From: Bacillota bacterium
Lineage (GTDB): Bacteria > Bacillota > Clostridia > Christensenellales > SZUA-584
Length of the DNA: 64,000 nt
Direction of reading: 5' to 3'
Assembly: GCA_023412005.1 (NCBI GenBank)
Contig: JAEYOE010000007.1
Coordinates: forward strand, 3,530-67,529
Both the position numbers and the translations under genes were made by a program. The notes beneath the pieces are model-generated. The model saw only the letters and a program-made list of their open reading frames with translations, was not told the origin of the DNA and searched no databases. Shown piece after piece: positions 33,821-41,044 of this stretch. Numbering within the stretch: the first letter of the stretch is position 1; every line of letters begins with the position of its first letter.

Positions 33821-34177
33821 CTAAAGAACGCTGTGCCCCTGTGCCTGAAGCGCTTGAATCGACCGGCTTAAATTCTCTTCTTTTACAAGCACATAGTCCG
33901 TTTCAAAGGTGGATAGCGCAAAAAGGCTGATATGTTCGTCGGCCAGCACCTTTGAAACATCAGCCAATACGCCAACAAGCGAAAAATCGAGCGGCCCTTT
34001 GATGCGCAGCGCGCACCAGCCTGTTTCGGCCTTGCACCCATTCGGCACACTTTCTTCCTCGCATACGAGTGATATTTCACCGCCGCTGATCGTCAGCGAG
34101 ACGAACTCACCCTGCGGCAGCATCGGTTCATCCAGCAGACATACGGCAAAGCGTTTTTTAAGCAGTTCAAATTCCAT
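33821..34177 (-). CDS. ACT domain protein (ACT_7 type)
   Basis: 118 residues. The C-terminal half, LRIKGPLDFSLVGVLADVSKVLADEHISLFALSTFETDYVLVKEENL, is the ACT_7 fold that binds amino acids, as in aspartokinase-like and CASTOR-type regulators. The N-terminal half carries ISGGEISLVCEEESVP. It is probably a small amino-acid sensor; no partner enzyme is fused. It lies between wall hydrolase genes 2 and 3 on the same strand without obvious functional link. Start follows AAAGGGGG. Confidence 0.85.
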   Translation of the reverse strand: MEFELLKKRFAVCLLDEPMLPQGEFVSLTISGGEISLVCEEESVPNGCKAETGWCALRIKGPLDFSLVGVLADVSKVLADEHISLFALSTFETDYVLVKEENLSRSIQALQAQGHSVL

Positions 34178-34237
34178 TGCTATTCCCCCTTTTATGGCTT
34201 CCCCTTGAAGGGGAAGCTGTTGATATACTTAGTATTG

Positions 34238-34313
34238 TCATTGCTATGGAAAGTCACTAATTTCGGTCATCCTGAGGAGCGAGCGACGACTACGCAGTGG
34301 AAAGAATGACCCC
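34238..34313 (+). repeat. MITE-like repeat, family 1 copy C
   Basis: TCATTGCTATGGAAAGTCACT, GGTCATCCTGAGGAGCGAGCG, then CGCAGTGGAAAGAATGACC: nearly the same as copy A but about 17 bases shorter in the middle. In the same gap (34178-34514), a minus-strand frame near 34385-34450 reads FACASGNKFQTCAESF, resembling the tail of a SEC-C zinc motif; it is only about 25 codons and may be a gene relic. Confidence 0.7.
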
Positions 34314-34457
34314 TTCCGTAACTATCGTTTTTAATCAATTAATTATACAGTCCTCTGCGCAGCGGCCTGAAAATCCCACTCAACCTTGTGACATAAATGA
34401 TTCAGCACATGTCTGAAATTTGTTGCCGCTTGCACAGGCAAACTTATACACGATCTC

Positions 34458-34486
34458 ACAAAAACAGGGGCAACAGCGTTGCCCCC
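34458..34486 (-). terminator. Terminator of hydrolase paralog 3
   Basis: GGGGCAAC-gct-GTTGCCCC followed by TGTTTTTGT on the minus strand. Confidence 0.85.
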
Positions 34487-34514
34487 GCATTATAACACAT
34501 AGTCGATATGATTT

Positions 34515-36014
34515 TTAATCTTCCGCCATAAATTGAGCGTAATAATTGGTGATCCCGTATTCGTCAATCAGCTTTTTAACCGTTGAAGGCCCGGCAATAC
34601 CATCCGCTTTCATTCCGTGCTTCTCCTGAAACGCCTTCAGCGCATCAACAGAATCTTTGCCGAAATAACTGTCTGCCTTCACGTCATACCCGAGCTTGTT
34701 GAGCATGTATTGTATGCGGTAAACGCGTTTTTCCGGCAAACAGCCGTATTGCGCGTATTTGTATACGCGCTCGAATAGCCTCGGCGGCGGTTCGCCGCCG
34801 CGATGCCGTCCGCCGTAATTATGCGAATAAAAGCAATGCCCGCCGATCTTTGTATAAAACTTGTGGCTGCTCCAATCGACGCCGGCTGCCGCACCCGAAC
34901 GAAAATAATAAACATCCTGCGCAATTACCCAAACTTCGTCCTGCAGCACATACCGCGCAGCCGATTTCGCAGCGGAGGTCGGCTTTACACCGGAATTATA
35001 CGCAAACTGGCCGGGCGCTGTGATCACACCCGCTATTGTGTTTGGAAACTTATAGCGGTTCAGCACGCGGTTCATCACCACATTGCCCACGGCGATCATA
35101 CCCGTACGAGATTCGCCGCGCGCCTCGCTCGTAATGATCTGCGCGAGCATATACACATCGTCTTCGGTGTAGTTATAATGGTTAGACGAGTATTTATAAT
35201 CGTTGTAGTACTTATTCGCTTTCACAATAAAGTCGTCCACACAGCTCTCAATTGTGATCGGCGGTGGTGTCGGATCGGGGTTGGTCGTGGCTATGGGTGT
35301 CGGCGTTTCCGTTGGCTCAACCGTGGGTGCTTCTGTGGGCGCAAGGCTTTCTGTGGGCGCAAGGCTTTCTGCGGGCTCGGCTGCTTCTCCCATCACTTCA
35401 AAACCGCTGTCTGCCGTTGTCGTCGGAGATGCCTGTACAGTGGGCACTGCCGTCGTCCCGTTTCTGGTCGCTATATCGTCGGCTGCCGCAACCTGTAAGC
35501 CGGTGCTTGCGTCTGCAATGGATGCTGCTTTTCCGCCCGGCACTAACACCACGATGAGCAGCACAGCAGCCACAACAATGCCTGTCCCAATATAGGCCAG
35601 AAGCATTCTTCTACGGCGCTGCCGCTTGCTGACACGTTTATGATTCATCGCAAATTCAAGCGCGGCGCTTTCCTTCGTCCGTTTACCCAAAATAGTATCT
35701 TTAGCCGTTTTCAGTTTACTCGCAACTGTTTTTTTGCTGCTCCGATGACGGCGGCTCATATTCAGACTGCCCGCAATCGGTTTAGATGTCACTTTAGCAG
35801 ACTTCACCCGATAACCGGAATCAGCATTGCCGCAGCGGCCGACAGTTCCGGGCTCGCTGCTTTCTGACTGATCAAAAAAATCATCAGTCGGCATCATTGC
35901 TGCTGGTCCCTGTATGTTATCGTCTACATAATCGGGAACAGCAATCCGATGCGTCGGCACAGACTGTCTCTTTTTGCTTTTCAGTTTTTCAAGAATGCCT
36001 TGATGTTTGCCCAT
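34515..36014 (-). CDS. Membrane-anchored cell wall hydrolase (SleB/Hydrolase_2 + peptidoglycan-binding), paralog 3
   Basis: 499 residues. A basic cytoplasmic region of about 130 residues, a membrane helix (MLLAYIGTGIVVAAVLLIVVLV), and a linker with SLAPTESLAPTEAPT-type repeats are followed by the SleB-type domain (YMLAQIITSEARGESRTGMIAVGNVVMNRV). The C-terminal PG_binding_1 domain is RIQYMLNKLGYDVKADSYFGKDSVDALKAF. The catalytic Glu is in SEARGE. The catalytic and binding domains resemble paralogs 1 and 2 closely, while the N-terminal and linker parts are unrelated in sequence. The start follows AAGGAG by eight bases. Its promoter has the same box and spacing as the second paralog. Confidence 0.93.
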   Translation of the reverse strand: MGKHQGILEKLKSKKRQSVPTHRIAVPDYVDDNIQGPAAMMPTDDFFDQSESSEPGTVGRCGNADSGYRVKSAKVTSKPIAGSLNMSRRHRSSKKTVASKLKTAKDTILGKRTKESAALEFAMNHKRVSKRQRRRRMLLAYIGTGIVVAAVLLIVVLVPGGKAASIADASTGLQVAAADDIATRNGTTAVPTVQASPTTTADSGFEVMGEAAEPAESLAPTESLAPTEAPTVEPTETPTPIATTNPDPTPPPITIESCVDDFIVKANKYYNDYKYSSNHYNYTEDDVYMLAQIITSEARGESRTGMIAVGNVVMNRVLNRYKFPNTIAGVITAPGQFAYNSGVKPTSAAKSAARYVLQDEVWVIAQDVYYFRSGAAAGVDWSSHKFYTKIGGHCFYSHNYGGRHRGGEPPPRLFERVYKYAQYGCLPEKRVYRIQYMLNKLGYDVKADSYFGKDSVDALKAFQEKHGMKADGIAGPSTVKKLIDEYGITNYYAQFMAED

Positions 36015-36056
36015 CTGGCTCTCTCCTTGTCAAAATGGATACGTATTCCCAGATTC

Positions 36057-36108
36057 ATCATAGCCGAAAAATCGCGCGGTGTCAATGTTTCCGTAATACA
36101 ATTGTAAC
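36057..36108 (-). promoter_or_regulatory. Promoter of hydrolase paralog 3 with WalR-like box
   Basis: Minus strand TTGACA (36080-36085), 17 bases, TATGAT (36057-36062). Six bases upstream of the -35 lies CGTAAT-ACAAT-TGTAAC (plus strand, 36092-36108), one mismatch from the WalR consensus. Leader about 36 bases. Confidence 0.65.
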
Positions 36109-36127
36109 ATTTCGCCAAATGATGCGA

Positions 36128-36622
36128 TTATTCTGCAAGGATTTTATCCAACTGCTCTTGTATATGCGTCGGTGATGCGGTTACTCCCGGCTTGTCGCCA
36201 TGCAGACGGATCACGCGGGTTGCAGAAGCACCCTTTTGTTCTAGACGGCTGGTCAGCTTATTCAGCCCTTCCGGAGGTAGCGGGTTCGGGTCGGCCTGCA
36301 GCGTAAAAAAGATGATCTGTTTGCCCGCCGCGCTGAGTTGGCTTAAGAAGGTGTTAATTGCCGGAACGATGCGGGAGGCCCAGATCGGCGACCCCAAATA
36401 AATCACGTCATAGTCCGCCAATAGCTTCGCCGGGTTTTCTTTCAGCTTGCTTTTTTTGCCGATCAAAGCGCCAAAGGCTGCCGCCATGAAAGACATCGGC
36501 TTTCCGCTCCTTTTCTTTACCTCTTCCAGTTCAAATACCGGTGCGCCGACGCGCTGCGCAATCTGTACCGCAGCCTCTTTGGTGCTGCCGTCCAGCGAAT
36601 AGTAAACCACCGCCGTTTTCAT
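36128..36622 (-). CDS. Flavodoxin-like protein
   Basis: 164 residues. The FMN phosphate loop region reads VVYYSLDGSTKEAA near the N-terminus and the isoalloxazine loop YLGSPIWASRIVPAIN near residue 75. This is a flavodoxin fold of the Flavodoxin_4/5-like group that transfers electrons in the cytoplasm or reduces quinones. It follows a TetR gene by 17 bases and probably forms an autoregulated operon with it. Start follows GAGGAGGAAG. Confidence 0.88.
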   Translation of the reverse strand: MKTAVVYYSLDGSTKEAAVQIAQRVGAPVFELEEVKKRSGKPMSFMAAAFGALIGKKSKLKENPAKLLADYDVIYLGSPIWASRIVPAINTFLSQLSAAGKQIIFFTLQADPNPLPPEGLNKLTSRLEQKGASATRVIRLHGDKPGVTASPTHIQEQLDKILAE

Positions 36623-36639
36623 TCGTCTTCCTCCTCGTA

Positions 36640-37218
36640 TTAAAGAGCGAACAGAGCCTCCTTTATGCCAAGTGTTTTGGCCGTCATTTCGCGTATGCCG
36701 CTCTTTGTTTCGTCGCTTTGCACAGGCTTATAATGCAAATATGAATCGATACCCAAAAACGCAATGGCCGCACACGCAGACGGGTTCTTCAGGCGAAAAT
36801 AACCTTCGTCGATGCCTTCCGACACCACGTCTTCAAGCAGCGGAAGCAGCGCCAGCATGCGTTCTTCCTTAACCACCGTGGCATACCATTCCGGCTCAAA
36901 ATCCTTAAAATATGAGTTGGCTTCGTTGGCTGTATCGCCTTGTTCTATCAACGCGGATACGAAAAACTCTGCTTTCGATATCGCGTCGCCGAGTGTTTCC
37001 ATCTGTTCTCTCAAGTGTCTGCCATATTCGTTAAGCTGCATCGCGACAATATAGCGTACGATGGACTGTTTGCTTTCAAAATGATAAAAAAATGTTCCTT
37101 TTGCAATGCCGGCCAGCGCGCAAATCTCCTCGACGGGCGTATTGTCGTAGCCTTTTTCGCTGAAAAGCGTACGCGCGCTGCTTAATATAAGCATTTTCGT
37201 TGCTCTCTCTACAGACAT
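36640..37218 (-). CDS. TetR/AcrR family transcriptional regulator
   Basis: 192 residues from the ATG at 37216-37218, preceded by AAAGGAGG; the frame extends upstream without a better site. The helix-turn-helix is SSARTLFSEKGYDNTPVEEICALAGIAKGTFFYHFESKQSIVRYIV; the C-terminal ligand domain is helical. It is the first gene of a probable TetR-flavodoxin operon, so control of a redox function and of itself is likely. The inverted repeat CATTG-A-CAATG (37232-37242) just before the start is one operator candidate. Confidence 0.92.
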   Translation of the reverse strand: MSVERATKMLILSSARTLFSEKGYDNTPVEEICALAGIAKGTFFYHFESKQSIVRYIVAMQLNEYGRHLREQMETLGDAISKAEFFVSALIEQGDTANEANSYFKDFEPEWYATVVKEERMLALLPLLEDVVSEGIDEGYFRLKNPSACAAIAFLGIDSYLHYKPVQSDETKSGIREMTAKTLGIKEALFAL

Positions 37219-37296
37219 AACATCCTCCTTTGTCATTGTCAATGTTTTCGCGTTGATTATTGACCAAAGTCGGAAATTATATACCTGAGAGCGGTG

Positions 37297-37878
37297 TCAG
37301 AACAGCTGCGTCAGTACGCTGCTGTCGTTATAGATACGAAGCCTAGCGAACCCGGAAGGACGGACATCGTAGCTAAAGCAGTGCTGGTAATCGCCATGCA
37401 GCAGAAGTGACAGCACTGCCATCATCACGCCCTTGTGCGTGACGATGAGCACCCTGTGAGCATCATGTGCATCAATGATCTGCCGGACGGCTTCATAGGC
37501 GCTTTCGAGAAACTCCTGTACGCAGTCTCCGCCAGGAAATGTGAAGCCCAGCGGATCGTTTAAGTACGTTTCCCAAGCCTTGGGCATGCGCTGCGCTATC
37601 TCGTCTGCATGATACCCTTCAAACTCTCCGAAGTCTATTTCGCGCAGCGTTTGCATGATGATGGCAGGCCTGTGCGGCGCAATGATGCGCGCAGTCTGCA
37701 CCGCGCGGTGGCTGGCGCTCACATACACGGCATCCGGCTCCAGTGCTTCAAACTGTCTTGCGGTGCGCTTCGTTTCGGCAATGCCCTGAGGCGAGAGCGG
37801 CGGGTTGCTGCTGCCGCAATACACCCCTTTTTCGTTAAATGCTGTTTTACCGTGTCTGAGTAAGATGAGTTCCGTCAT
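37297..37878 (-). CDS. Histidine phosphatase family protein (phosphoglycerate mutase-like)
   Basis: 193 residues. The signature LILLRHGKTAFNEKGVYCG has the catalytic His; the second RH-type pair is in SASHRAVQTARII, the acid Glu in REIDFGEFEGYHADEI and the second His in VLIVTHKGVMMAV. Members include cofactor-dependent phosphoglycerate mutases, alpha-ribazole phosphatase (CobC) and broad phosphatases. Substrate not determined; no cobalamin genes nearby. Start follows GAGGGAG. Confidence 0.92.
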   Translation of the reverse strand: MTELILLRHGKTAFNEKGVYCGSSNPPLSPQGIAETKRTARQFEALEPDAVYVSASHRAVQTARIIAPHRPAIIMQTLREIDFGEFEGYHADEIAQRMPKAWETYLNDPLGFTFPGGDCVQEFLESAYEAVRQIIDAHDAHRVLIVTHKGVMMAVLSLLLHGDYQHCFSYDVRPSGFARLRIYNDSSVLTQLF

Positions 37879-38300
37879 AGCTCCCTCAAAAAGATAAATA
37901 AAATGACCGGCTGTACCCTATTATAATAGATGACATTGATGAGTTCTCATTGATGTGATGTTATGATGTCTTTCACACTTTGCGAAGCTGTTACCCTGTC
38001 AGCGGCTGAAGAATGTATATGATATGTGTCTGCCGTCATCCCATGCTGCACGCCGCCTTACACCCAAGGGAAGGCCAACCCAATAAAATATCCCTCAAAT
38101 GACAATGGGATGAACCGGGAGCTGGCACGGAGTGTTGGAGAGAGTGCGGTTTTATGCCATTTCTCTCCCCCAGTCACCTATCGGTGACAGCCCCCTCGTC
38201 AGAGGGGGCCATGATAAGAGGTTTTTCAATACTCTGCCCTTCTCTCAAGGAGAAGGCTTGTGCTTTGCTTTATTAGCTTCTCCAAACAGTGGAGCAAACC
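37879..38300. repeat. Intergenic repeat cluster upstream of nothing coding
   Basis: The stretch 38165-38262 holds CAGTCACCTATCGGTGACAGC, CCCCCTC-gtcag-AGGGGGCC and CCTTCTCTCAAGGAGAAGG, three palindromic words of a repeat type common in clostridial intergenic DNA; similar words recur near 61000-61042. A 61-codon open frame across it (38132-38317) is not a gene. No other gene is seen in the 457-base gap. Confidence 0.6.
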
Positions 38301-38327
38301 AAAAAACGCCGCAATGAATGCAGCGTT
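38301..38327 (-). terminator. Terminator of the ATP synthase operon
   Basis: Minus strand AACGCTGCA-ttcat-TGCGGCGTT followed by TTTT, nine bases after atpC. Confidence 0.85.
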
Positions 38328-38335
38328 TGGTTTGA

Positions 38336-38752
38336 TTAATCGATATTGCGGCTCTTGCGCCCGGCTCTTAAGCGCACCATGGCTCTGGCCAGCGCAATCT
38401 GGTTCTGCATGTATTCCTGATGGCTGAGCTGCTGGCGCAATTTCTCTTCGGCGCGCTCCTTGGCTTCCTGAGCGCGGCGCAGATCGATTTCATTCGGCCA
38501 CTCGGCCGTCTGCGAAAAGATGATCGTTTCGTCGGGGCGCACCTCAACAAACCCCTCCGAAGTCGTGCATTCCATCCATTCGCCGTCCGCGAGTATCCTC
38601 ATTGAGCCTATGTTGATGGCAGCCACCATCGGCTCGTGCATTTTCTGTATGCTCATAAACCCGTCCGGCGCCGGAATAATGACGCTTTCCACCTCACCGC
38701 GAAAGAAAATCCGCTCAGGTGTAATGATTTCCAGCATGTATTTTGCAGGCAT
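38336..38752 (-). CDS. atpC: F-type ATP synthase epsilon subunit
   Basis: 138 residues: the N-terminal beta sandwich (LEIITPERIFFRGEVESVIIPAPDGFM) and the C-terminal helical hairpin rich in Ala, Glu and Arg (LRRAQEAKERAEEKLRQQL). Epsilon joins gamma to the c ring and restrains ATP hydrolysis. Last gene of the operon, 3 bases after atpD and just before the terminator. Length is ordinary. Confidence 0.95.
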   Translation of the reverse strand: MPAKYMLEIITPERIFFRGEVESVIIPAPDGFMSIQKMHEPMVAAINIGSMRILADGEWMECTTSEGFVEVRPDETIIFSQTAEWPNEIDLRRAQEAKERAEEKLRQQLSHQEYMQNQIALARAMVRLRAGRKSRNID

Positions 38753-38755
38753 AAT

Positions 38756-40171
38756 CTAACCCACCGCCTTATCCTTTTTCACCCTTTGCTTCACATCCTC
38801 GATGTCGCCCGCCATAAAGAAAGCGCCTTCGGGGATATCATCCACTTCGCCGTCCACCACAGCACGGAAGCTCTCGATGGTACGCTCCAGCGGCACATAC
38901 TTGCCGGGAATACCCGAGAATACCTCAGCCACCGACATCGGCTGAGAGAAGAAACGCTGTATCTTTCTCGCACGGTACACGATGGTTTTGTCCGTGTCGC
39001 TTAAATCCTCCATACCGAGTATCGCGATGATGTCCTGCAGCTCTTTGTAGCGCTGCAGCACTTCTTGAACACGCCGCGCAACGTTGTAATGTTTGTCGCC
39101 GATTATACGCGGATCTAAGATTCGCGACGACGATTCCAGCGGATTGATAGCGGGATAGATGCCAAGCTCCGCGATCTGACGCGAAAGCACGGTGGTCGCA
39201 TCAAGATGCGTAAACGTCGTGGCCGGTGCGGGGTCTGTCAGGTCGTCTGCCGGCACATAAATGGCCTGCACCGATGTTATAGAACCGCCCTTTGTGGACG
39301 TGATGCGCTCCTGCAGCGCGCCCAGCTCATAAGCGAGGGTCGGCTGGTAACCTACCGCTGACGGAATACGCCCGAGCAGCGCCGAAACCTCGGAACCGGC
39401 TTGTATAAAACGATAGATGTTGTCGATAAACAGCAACACGTCCTGATGCTCTTCGTCACGAAGCTGCTCTGCAAGCGTGAGCCCGGTGAACGCCACGCGC
39501 ATTCTTGAGCCCGGCGGTTCGTTCATCTGCCCAAAAGCCAAACACGTCTTTTCAATAACGCCGGATTCACTCATTTCCTCGATGAGTTCGTTGCCTTCGC
39601 GGCTTCTCTCACCCACCCCCGTGAACACGCTGTAACCGCCATGTTCCGTTGCGATGTTGCGGATCAGCTCCATGATCAACACGGTTTTTCCCACGCCCGC
39701 GCCGCCAAACAGGCCTATTTTACCGCCCTTTGCGTACGGGGCCAGCAGATCAATCACCTTGATACCCGTTTCAAACTGCTCCGTTGCCGGGTTCTGATCG
39801 GCGAACTTGGGCGGCTGGCGGTGAATCGGCAGCTTAACAGAGGCATTGATGGGGCCTTTGCCGTCGATGGGCTCGCCGATTGCATTCATCACGCGTCCCA
39901 ACGCCTTCTGCCCCACAGGTATTGTGATACGATTTCCCGTATTAATAACTGCGAGCCCGCAATACAGGCCTTCTGTTGCATGCAGCGCGATGCAGCGCAC
40001 CGTATCGTCGCCGATATGCATCGCGACCTCCAGCCAAACCTCACGATCCTGCAGTCTGATAACCAGCGCGTAGTATATGGCAGGCAAATGGCCGTCATAG
40101 AATTTCACGTCCAACACCGGCCCTGTGATGCGTATCAACTCGCCTTTGTTGACGATAGTGTAATCATCCAT
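38756..40171 (-). CDS. atpD: F-type ATP synthase beta subunit
   Basis: 471 residues, the catalytic subunit of F1. P-loop GGAGVGKTVLI, the catalytic-region GVGERSREGNEL, and DEEHQDVLLFIDNIYRFIQAGSEVSALLGRIPSAVGYQPTL are all family-typical, although IYRF replaces the usual IFRF. Nine bases after atpG. No anomaly in length or order is seen. Confidence 0.98.
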   Translation of the reverse strand: MDDYTIVNKGELIRITGPVLDVKFYDGHLPAIYYALVIRLQDREVWLEVAMHIGDDTVRCIALHATEGLYCGLAVINTGNRITIPVGQKALGRVMNAIGEPIDGKGPINASVKLPIHRQPPKFADQNPATEQFETGIKVIDLLAPYAKGGKIGLFGGAGVGKTVLIMELIRNIATEHGGYSVFTGVGERSREGNELIEEMSESGVIEKTCLAFGQMNEPPGSRMRVAFTGLTLAEQLRDEEHQDVLLFIDNIYRFIQAGSEVSALLGRIPSAVGYQPTLAYELGALQERITSTKGGSITSVQAIYVPADDLTDPAPATTFTHLDATTVLSRQIAELGIYPAINPLESSSRILDPRIIGDKHYNVARRVQEVLQRYKELQDIIAILGMEDLSDTDKTIVYRARKIQRFFSQPMSVAEVFSGIPGKYVPLERTIESFRAVVDGEVDDIPEGAFFMAGDIEDVKQRVKKDKAVG

Positions 40172-40180
40172 AATGTACTC

Positions 40181-41044
40181 CTATTTCAATGCATCGAGCG
40201 CCCCGATAATTTCGGAGATCTCGTTTGTTATCGCAAACTGGCGGGCCCTGTTGTATTCCATCGAAAGTCTCTCTATCATGTCCTCGGCATTGTTGGTCGC
40301 ACTCTCCATGGCCGTCATTCGCGCACACTGCTCGCTCGCATAGCTTTGCACGAGACAGCCGTAGACGAGGCCGATGATGTACTGCGGCACCAGGACGTCG
40401 AACACCTGCTTGGGTGTCGGGTGATAAAAAAGCTCTGCGTTGTATTGCGATTCCGCCGATACGTCAATCAAATCACCGATATGCAGCGGCAGCAGCTTTA
40501 ACACACGCGCTTCCTGCTTCATAACGGAAATAAACTTGGTGTACACCACATACACTTCATCCATGATGTCTTTGTCAAAAAGCTCAAGAATATCACCCGT
40601 GATATTGCGCGCATTATAAAGCGTCGGGTTTTGGGAAATATGCATGAATTCAACGTCGATCATATAACCACGTCTCTCGAAAAACGCGCGGGCGATCTGC
40701 CCGACCGTGAGAATATACCGTTCCGGCACGTCTTCCATACGTTTAAGCGCCAGATTTAATACGTTGTGGTTATAACCGCCGCACATGCCCTTATCGGCAG
40801 AAATCACAATATAGGCCGCCCGTTTTCCCTTGCTTTCGCCCACATACGGATGCTCGATCTCTTTTGTATGCGTCAAAATATCCTTGAGCACACCCTGCAC
40901 ACGTTCAAAATGCACATGGTTCGATTCATACTTGTTAATCGCCTTTTTCATTTTAGACGTGGATATCAGGTGCATTGCCCGCGTGATTTGTTCCGTTTCG
41001 GAAATTGAGCGTATGCTGTGCTTAATATCCGCCATGCTCGCCAT
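40181..41044 (-). CDS. atpG: F-type ATP synthase gamma subunit
   Basis: 287 residues. N-terminal ADIKHSIRSISETEQITRAMHLISTSKMKKA and C-terminal AMESATNNAEDMIERLSMEYNRARQFAITNEISEI form the coiled-coil shaft, with a Rossmann-like middle (VISADKGMCGGYNHNV). It overlaps the end of atpA by one base. The central stalk subunit couples the c ring to the alpha-beta head. Confidence 0.96.
   Translation of the reverse strand: MASMADIKHSIRSISETEQITRAMHLISTSKMKKAINKYESNHVHFERVQGVLKDILTHTKEIEHPYVGESKGKRAAYIVISADKGMCGGYNHNVLNLALKRMEDVPERYILTVGQIARAFFERRGYMIDVEFMHISQNPTLYNARNITGDILELFDKDIMDEVYVVYTKFISVMKQEARVLKLLPLHIGDLIDVSAESQYNAELFYHPTPKQVFDVLVPQYIIGLVYGCLVQSYASEQCARMTAMESATNNAEDMIERLSMEYNRARQFAITNEISEIIGALDALK

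Noticed and set aside
34385..34450. SEC-C motif gene
   Set aside because: Only about 25 codons remain without a start; at most a relic, so it is mentioned with the neighbouring repeat but not called.
39641..40501. 286-codon open frame on the plus strand
   Set aside because: It runs antisense through the atpD/atpG genes, which have clear families; its composition and lack of a ribosome site show it is a shadow.
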